From contig JAKAZF010000032.1 of NCBI GenBank assembly GCA_021826605.1, forward strand, positions 1-11,605: a stretch of 11,605 nt of DNA, given 5' to 3'. The position numbers and the translations under genes were made by a program. Below the pieces are notes generated by a model. It saw nothing but the letters and a program-made list of their open reading frames with translations, made no database searches and was not told where the DNA came from. This document shows, piece by piece, positions 7,948 through 11,605 of this stretch. Within the stretch, counting starts at the first letter, position 1. The number at the start of each line of letters is the position of its first letter. This DNA is from Planctomycetota bacterium (GTDB lineage: Bacteria > Planctomycetota > Phycisphaerae > WQYP01).

Positions 7948-8769
7948 TTACATAAACCGCTGAAGAAACGCGAACGCCTCATCCGCCGCTTCACGGGCGG
8001 TGGTCTCATACGGGTAGAGTTCCACCGTAGCCCACGCTTTATAATCCACCTGTTTGAACGCCGCGAAAATGGAAGGCCAATCCATGGCCCCGCGCCCGGG
8101 GATCAAATGCTGATGCACGCGACTGGAGGCAATGTCCTCCAGATGCACGTGCGACACCCATGGGTGGCATTTCATAAATGATTCAGCCGGATCTTCACCG
8201 ACACAGAAAAGATGCCCCAGATCGCAATTCATACGCAAATTCGGGTGACTCACCCGCTGCAGAAATTCCACGCACTGATCCGTGGTTTCAATCAAAAGCC
8301 GCGGCTCAGGTTCCACCAGCAGCGTGATATTAAACTGCTGCGCCAGCGGAAGTACCCGCATTAACCCGGCTTGATACAGCGACAGCGCCTCTTCGCGGCT
8401 CATCGCTTCCAGCGGCCCGCCCGGTTCCAGAGAAATGGTTTTCGCACCCAAGGCCGCCGCCATGCGAATACAGTTGTCCGTATGACGAATGCGCTGTTCC
8501 CGCAAGGTCGGATCTTTTTCAATCCAGGAGGGGTGCAGCGTGTCGCCGACGGCAAAAAAGGTAAACGCGTTAATGTTGGAGATGCGAAGCTTCAGCGCAT
8601 CGAGTTGCCGCCGCAATTCCGCAAGGCGCACATCGGGCATGTGCGGAGGATAGGCATGTGGAACATCCGCCATGATTTCCACACCGCCATACCCGGCGGC
8701 GGCGATGGAATCAACGGCTTCCTCCAGCGATGTCTTTTTGAAAGCATTGGTGGAAAAAGCAAGCTTCAT
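7948..8769 (-). CDS. Xylose isomerase-like TIM-barrel protein (sugar phosphate isomerase/epimerase family)
   Basis: The 273-aa product belongs to the AP endonuclease 2 / sugar isomerase TIM-barrel superfamily, which uses a divalent metal for isomerisation or epimerisation. Likely metal ligands are all present: E153 (LLVEPEP), D183 and H186 (CDLGH), H209 (HVHLED) and E250 (VELYPYE). A GRGAMDW segment near 225-231 is typical of the group. The substrate cannot be read from sequence; the family includes inosose, hydroxypyruvate and tagatose-type enzymes as well as uncharacterised ones. I chose the ATG at 8767-8769 (MKLAFSTNAF, a normal first beta strand) over an upstream in-frame ATG at 8838 inside rplK. 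It starts 1 nt after the rplK stop, so translation is probably coupled to rplK. Confidence 0.85.
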   Translation of the reverse strand: MKLAFSTNAFKKTSLEEAVDSIAAAGYGGVEIMADVPHAYPPHMPDVRLAELRRQLDALKLRISNINAFTFFAVGDTLHPSWIEKDPTLREQRIRHTDNCIRMAAALGAKTISLEPGGPLEAMSREEALSLYQAGLMRVLPLAQQFNITLLVEPEPRLLIETTDQCVEFLQRVSHPNLRMNCDLGHLFCVGEDPAESFMKCHPWVSHVHLEDIASSRVHQHLIPGRGAMDWPSIFAAFKQVDYKAWATVELYPYETTAREAADEAFAFLQRFM

Positions 8770-8770
8770 T

Positions 8771-9202
8771 TTATTCCGCGATTTCAACGCCCATCGAACG
8801 AGCGGACCCAGCCAGAATTTTTTCCGCGGATTCCACACTGGAGGCGTTCAAATCGGGCAATTTCTCCAGGGCCAGTTTGCGCAACTGCGCTTTGGAAAGC
8901 TTGCCGATCTTAGTTTTGTTCGGCTCACCGCTGCCTTTTTCAAGCCCCAGAATATCTTTGATCATAACCGATGCCGGCGGTGTTTTGATCATAAAATCAA
9001 AGGACCGATCCGTGTAAACGGTAACTTCCACGCCTACGACTTTGCCTTTTAACGCGGCGGTCGCGGCATTAAAGCGCTGGATGAACTGGCCCGGGTTTAC
9101 GCCATTGGCACCCAATACCGGCCCAATCGGTGGCGCGGGCGTCGCGGTTCCACCCGGGGCCTGCATCTTAAACCTTTTGGCTATTTCCTTAACCTTGGCC
9201 AT
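8771..9202 (-). CDS. rplK: 50S ribosomal protein L11
   Basis: L11 binds the GTPase-associated region of 23S rRNA. The product is 143 aa, standard length. The N-terminal domain has the proline-rich PAPPIGPVLGANGVN motif near residues 22-36 (the thiostrepton-site region), and the C-terminal RNA-binding domain has GSGEPNKTKIG near 92-102 and a LAGSARSMGVEI ending. Complement of CCTC at 9211-9214 gives GAGG 8 nt before the ATG. The Lys at position 39 that is methylated in E. coli is a Gln here (FIQRFN). Unlike in the common arrangement, rplA does not follow; instead a TIM-barrel gene starts 1 nt after the stop. Confidence 0.97.
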   Translation of the reverse strand: MAKVKEIAKRFKMQAPGGTATPAPPIGPVLGANGVNPGQFIQRFNAATAALKGKVVGVEVTVYTDRSFDFMIKTPPASVMIKDILGLEKGSGEPNKTKIGKLSKAQLRKLALEKLPDLNASSVESAEKILAGSARSMGVEIAE

Positions 9203-9258
9203 AACTTAAACCTCAAAAATCCTGTACGTATACAAAAACCTGATTCACTGAAAAGCCC

Positions 9259-9278
9259 GCATCGGTCACGTCCGATGC
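9259..9278 (-). promoter_or_regulatory. Hairpin between the small membrane gene and rplK
   Basis: GCATCGG and CCGATGC form a 7-bp perfect stem around a 6-nt loop. On the minus strand it is followed by GGGCTTTTC, a poor T-tract, so it is at best a weak terminator. It lies 57 nt upstream of the rplK start and could equally be part of an rplK leader, the place where L1 binds in other bacteria. Confidence 0.4.
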
Positions 9279-9282
9279 ATAC

Positions 9283-9603
9283 TCAACTCTCAGTATTGGA
9301 CCGGGGAACCACCGTTACATTTCTGCGGCCATCATCCGTTGTCCATCGTTGCGCCAGCGACGGCCGCCCTGCGTCCGTATCAGTGCGGCGGCCCAACCGG
9401 CGTACCGCAATAATTAAAAGCGATACGAGGCCCAGCACCAGCACCGCTGCAATCGCTACCACTGTCAGCAGCAGCCCTACCATCACCAGCGGCACAAGCA
9501 CCAGAATACATGCGATCACCCATAACCACTTGCCCAGCGCGGTTTTCGGCACCAGACGACGCGGGGAGGAGGCGGTAATGTTGGGATCAGCAAGTAAATT
9601 CAT
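9283..9603 (-). CDS. Unrecognised small membrane protein
   Basis: A 106-aa product that I do not recognise. A short polar N-terminus with basic residues (R15, R16, K20, K25) precedes one continuous hydrophobic stretch of about 40 residues (27-67), long enough for a two-helix membrane hairpin. It is broken near P38 and around G43 and is followed immediately by RRLGRR. The last 35 residues are polar and look disordered. By the positive-inside rule both ends would face the cytoplasm. The start has no clear Shine-Dalgarno within range (GGGAG is 22 nt away), which lowers confidence. It sits between nusG and rplK, which are normally adjacent. A TATAAT-like site lies upstream. Confidence 0.6.
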   Translation of the reverse strand: MNLLADPNITASSPRRLVPKTALGKWLWVIACILVLVPLVMVGLLLTVVAIAAVLVLGLVSLLIIAVRRLGRRTDTDAGRPSLAQRWTTDDGRRNVTVVPRSNTES

Positions 9604-9687
9604 CGCGGCACGTATCTTTATCTTTCTCCCGGTGCGAAAACGACTGTAAAAACATTTTCCATTCCGGGCAGGTTCTGCAACATTTCT

Positions 9688-9716
9688 ATTATAGCCTTGA
9701 AACGCTGCCGGACATT
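9688..9716 (-). promoter_or_regulatory. Possible promoter for the small membrane gene and rplK
   Basis: A perfect TATAAT occurs on the minus strand (complement of 9688-9693) in the 141-bp nusG-to-membrane-gene gap. The hexamer 17 bp upstream (AATGTC) is a poor -35, so this may be a weak or activator-dependent promoter or chance. I see nothing else in this gap. Confidence 0.3.
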
Positions 9717-9744
9717 GCCGCCGGAACTTGCCATTCTACTGAAT

Positions 9745-10338
9745 CTATTGGACTTTTTCCAATTGCCAGTATTCCAGCTCCAGGGGCGTAGCACGACCAA
9801 AGATGGTTACGATGACGCGTACCATACCTTTGTCCGGGAAAATTTCATCCACCGTGCCCTCGAAATTTTCAAACGGCCCTTCCCGCACTTTCACGGGATC
9901 ACCCTTGAGGAATTCAACCTTCACCGCCGGACCCGCTTCCGGCTTCTCGGCGTCGGCAATGAGCTTTTCGACTTCCTTGGCGGCCATGCGTTCCGGCTTA
10001 TTTTTATGACCGATAAAATCGCCCGCCCCCGCAGTTTCCTTAAATACGTACCAAGCCCGCTCCGGGATGGTACCATCGGAATTTAATTCCATTTCAACAA
10101 AGACATACCCGGGATATGTTTTATTTTCCGCAACTTTTTGCTGCCCGGCTTTGACTTTTTTGACCCGTTCGCGCGGCACCAGCAGACGACCAATGATGTC
10201 GGTGAGGTTTTCCGCCTTTATTTTGCGATCCAGCGTGTCGCGAACCTGGTCTTCCTTGTTGGAAGCGACCTTCAGTACACACCAGTGTTTCATAGAAGAT
10301 TCGGTCACTTGACGCTCCGTAATTTGTTCAGTGCTCAT
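9745..10338 (-). CDS. nusG: Transcription termination/antitermination factor NusG
   Basis: NusG binds RNA polymerase and links it to Rho or the ribosome. The product is 197 aa. The NGN domain begins near residue 17 ([16 protein letters not shown]) and includes [15 protein letters not shown] and [11 protein letters not shown]. The KOW domain near 142-196 shows [22 protein letters not shown] and [18 protein letters not shown]. About 15 residues precede the usual start. The ATG used at 10338 has only a weak ribosome-binding site, and an internal ATG at 10291-10293 (MKHWCVL) is a plausible alternative start. It follows secE by 66 nt. Confidence 0.96.
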   Translation of the reverse strand: MSTEQITERQVTESSMKHWCVLKVASNKEDQVRDTLDRKIKAENLTDIIGRLLVPRERVKKVKAGQQKVAENKTYPGYVFVEMELNSDGTIPERAWYVFKETAGAGDFIGHKNKPERMAAKEVEKLIADAEKPEAGPAVKVEFLKGDPVKVREGPFENFEGTVDEIFPDKGMVRVIVTIFGRATPLELEYWQLEKVQ

Positions 10339-10354
10339 TTCGCCAAAAATTGCC

Positions 10355-10404
10355 TGCGGAATTAAACCGCCGACACTTCAATCATCAATGCAGACCATTC
10401 CGCA
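10355..10404 (-). repeat. Inverted repeat spanning the secE-nusG gap
   Basis: TGCGGAAT (10355-10362) and ATTCCGCA (10397-10404) form a perfect 8-bp stem enclosing 34 nt. It starts directly at the secE stop codon. On the minus strand the stem is followed by GGCAATTTTTGG, so it could act as a partial terminator or RNA processing site that sets the secE:nusG ratio. Confidence 0.4.
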
Positions 10405-10794
10405 TTATCGGATGACATGAATCGCGCGGAACAACCACACGAAAAACGTATCCACGAGAAACAACATCAACGCCATTCCCAAGGTAGACAGAACCACCAG
10501 ACGCGTGGCTCTAATCACAGCCTGCCGTGTGGGCCACACCACCTTACGCATTTCACTTTCCGTCAGGATCATAAAATCCGCAAGGTTTGGACGGTTCACC
10601 ACATAAAAACAAAGCAAAGCGCCCAAGGATCCAACCAGCACCACCATGATCATCTTGGAATAGGCCGGAGCCAGAGGCATAAATGTGTTCTTAATCCACA
10701 GAATACCCAAAGCCACCAGCAGCCCCAGACCAATAACCGTGCCCAGGCGTACCCACTTGCCCTGCCCTTTTTTATAGATATTAAAGAAAGACAA
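10405..10794 (-). CDS. secE: Preprotein translocase subunit SecE
   Basis: Essential membrane subunit that clamps SecY in the protein-export channel. The product is 129 aa with three predicted membrane helices (about 17-35, 46-66 and 98-121), like the long E. coli form. The amphipathic surface helix and signature EMRKVVWPTRQAVIRAT (81-97) precede the last helix. The start codon is TTG at the complement of 10792-10794, supported by GGAG (complement of 10801-10804) 6 nt upstream. It lies between tRNA-Trp and nusG, its usual place. Confidence 0.94.
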   Translation of the reverse strand: MSFFNIYKKGQGKWVRLGTVIGLGLLVALGILWIKNTFMPLAPAYSKMIMVVLVGSLGALLCFYVVNRPNLADFMILTESEMRKVVWPTRQAVIRATRLVVLSTLGMALMLFLVDTFFVWLFRAIHVIR

Positions 10795-10839
10795 ATCCTA
10801 CTCCAGACTTCACTGCAACGGCCGGGCAACGCACCCCTG

Positions 10840-10866
10840 TTTATACCGTCTTTTCCGCTCTGCCAA
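10840..10866 (-). promoter_or_regulatory. Possible secE-nusG promoter
   Basis: In the 138-bp tRNA-to-secE gap, the minus strand carries TTGGCA (complement of 10861-10866) and TATAAA (complement of 10840-10845). The spacer is only 15 bp, shorter than ideal. It would give secE a leader of about 40 nt. Confidence 0.38.
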
Positions 10867-10932
10867 GCCGTGCGGGGAATCTCCCAAACGTTTCCGTCGC
10901 GCTTTTCAGGAAAATCGCAACGTCACTAACAA

Positions 10933-11005
10933 CACGGCAGGCAGGAGTTGAACCTGCAACCCCCGGTTTTGGAGACCGGTGCTCTGCCAATTGAGCTACT
11001 GCCGT
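10933..11005 (-). tRNA. trnW: tRNA-Trp (anticodon CCA)
   Basis: A 73-nt cloverleaf on the minus strand. The acceptor stem ACGGCAG/CTGCCGT pairs over 7 bp, the anticodon stem CCGGT/ACCGG encloses the loop CTCCAAA (anticodon CCA), and the T arm GCAGG/CCTGC encloses TTCAACT. The discriminator base is G. The 3' CCA is not encoded and must be added after transcription. A tRNA-Trp next to secE is a familiar bacterial arrangement. It lies 36 nt after rpmG, so the two are probably processed from one transcript. Confidence 0.97.
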
Positions 11006-11041
11006 AAATGCCTGATAACCGCCCGGCTCGGCTCCGAACAA

Positions 11042-11200
11042 TTATTTACCTTTCTTGATCTTATGATCCGTATGCTTACGCAACCGTGGAGAGAATTTGA
11101 AGAATGTTTTCTTCACATCCATCTCCTTGGGGTTAATGCTGATACGGTAGTTGAGATCTTTGGTCTCAGTACACTGCAACCATGCCCATTCACGCGCCAT
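11042..11200 (-). CDS. rpmG: 50S ribosomal protein L33
   Basis: A 52-aa ribosomal protein of the large subunit. It begins MAREWAWLQCTETKDLNYRI and ends PRLRKHTDHKIKKGK, matching the L33 fold, in which the first motif normally reads CxxC and the second CxxCRKHT. Here only Cys10 remains (CTET, and PRL before RKHT), so it is a zinc-free (C-minus) type. GGAG lies 8 nt before the ATG. It sits between tuf and tRNA-Trp, the standard place, with a likely promoter at 11307-11335. Confidence 0.94.
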   Translation of the reverse strand: MAREWAWLQCTETKDLNYRISINPKEMDVKKTFFKFSPRLRKHTDHKIKKGK

Positions 11201-11306
11201 TTTCGCGACTCCAATTCAAGCGACAAATTTCAACTCCAGGACTCCGCCACACGGGCCGCCTGAAGCTCCGGCCGGCTATCTTAAAACCACCCGGATCAGT
11301 GCCTGT

Positions 11307-11335
11307 ATTATAGAAACTTTTCACAGGCCTGAAAA
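11307..11335 (-). promoter_or_regulatory. Candidate promoter of rpmG-trnW-secE-nusG
   Basis: The minus strand has TTTTCA (complement of 11330-11335), a 17-bp spacer and a perfect TATAAT (complement of 11307-11312). Transcription would start near 11300, giving rpmG a leader of about 100 nt. The -35 box also forms one arm of a TTTTCA/TGAAAA inverted repeat (11318-11335). It sits just downstream of the tuf hairpin, so rpmG need not depend on tuf transcription. Confidence 0.6.
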
Positions 11336-11363
11336 CTACCCTGTAATCTTGACTATTGACAGA

Positions 11364-11397
11364 GCCACGCGGGCAGGAAATTACCCGCCCGCGTGGC
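11364..11397 (-). terminator. Long hairpin terminator-like structure after tuf
   Basis: Arms 11364-11377 and 11384-11397 form a 14-bp stem (one G-U pair on the minus strand) around a 6-nt loop, 36 nt after the tuf stop. The core GCCACGCGGGC/GCCCGCGTGGC is perfect. No T-tract follows on the minus strand, so it is either a terminator that lacks one or a 3'-end stabiliser of the abundant tuf mRNA. Confidence 0.55.
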
Positions 11398-11433
11398 CCA
11401 TGGTTTTCATCAAGATTCATCTTAACGAATCAG

Positions 11434-11605
11434 TTAGGCGAGGATCTTGGTGACAACGCCCGCACCAACCGTCCGGCCACCTTCGCGAATAGCAAAGCGC
11501 ACGCCCTGCTCCATCGCGATTGGGCATTCGCCCAAATCTACAGTGATCTTCACGTTATCACCGGGCATGACCATCTCTGTGCCTGCTGGGAGATCCAGCG
11601 AGCCA
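11434..11605 (-). CDS. tuf: Elongation factor Tu, C-terminal end (partial)
   Basis: EF-Tu delivers aminoacyl-tRNA to the ribosome as a GTP complex. Only the last 56 or so residues are in the window, all from domain [20 protein letters not shown], then [26 protein letters not shown] and the ending TKILA before TAA. The match to the family is unmistakable. The gene continues past 11605. It lies upstream of rpmG on the same strand and is closed by a long hairpin. Confidence 0.96.
   Translation of the reverse strand, partial: GSLDLPAGTEMVMPGDNVKITVDLGECPIAMEQGVRFAIREGGRTVGAGVVTKILA

Noticed and set aside
7905..8009. Longer lysA start at 8009
   Set aside because: The extra 35 residues are Arg-rich, overlap the upstream gene and do not resemble the family; the ATG at 7904 fits better.
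8770..8838. Longer TIM-barrel start at 8838
   Set aside because: It lies inside rplK and adds 23 residues before a complete first beta strand at MKLAFSTNAF.
9618..9800. 60-codon frame covering the end of nusG
   Set aside because: It overlaps the conserved KOW end of nusG in another frame and has no similarity to anything I know.
1..11605. CRISPR array, insertion sequence, phage or defence system
   Set aside because: No spaced direct repeats, transposase, integrase or terminal inverted repeats were seen; all long frames are housekeeping genes.

Overview
The window is a bacterial core translation/transcription locus: the tuf-rpmG-trnW-secE-nusG-rplK ... rplA-rplJ-rplL ... rpoB neighbourhood. 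It looks like a member of the Planctomycetota or a close PVC relative. The basis for that is family resemblance only: a short L33 starting MAREWAWLQCTET that lacks the zinc cysteines, tRNA-Trp between rpmG and secE, a three-helix SecE of 129 aa, and a RpoB of 1250 aa. I would treat the phylum as likely and the class (perhaps Phycisphaerae) as a guess.

Layout, reading right to left on the minus strand: the 3' end of tuf with a long terminator-like hairpin, a TATAAT promoter, rpmG, tRNA-Trp(CCA), secE (TTG start), nusG, a small unrecognised membrane-protein gene, rplK, a xylose-isomerase-like TIM-barrel gene starting 1 nt after rplK, lysA, and an unrecognised 138-aa gene overlapping lysA by ATGA. 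Next, on the plus strand and running towards that unrecognised gene, lie rplA-rplJ-rplL, ending in a strong intrinsic terminator. Last, back on the minus strand, is rpoB, with a probable rpoC ribosome-binding site at the left edge.

The main oddity is this order. In the usual bacterial arrangement rplK-rplA-rplJ-rplL-rpoB-rpoC are co-directional. Here rplA-rplJ-rplL is flipped relative to both rplK and rpoB, and a lysine-biosynthesis/TIM-barrel/unknown module sits downstream of rplK. As a result, rplA and rpoB are divergent across a 489-bp control region. That region contains two good back-to-back sigma70-type promoters and a leader of about 270 nt for rplA. The leader holds an attenuator-like hairpin with a T-tract and a mutually exclusive pairing around the rplA start codon. 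Autogenous control by L1 and/or L10-L12 is an attractive inference, not shown.

I found no mobile element, CRISPR array or evident defence or biosynthetic system. The points worth a second look are the inversion and its regulatory region, a strongly diverged rifampicin-pocket segment in RpoB, and the two unrecognised small genes embedded in the cluster.
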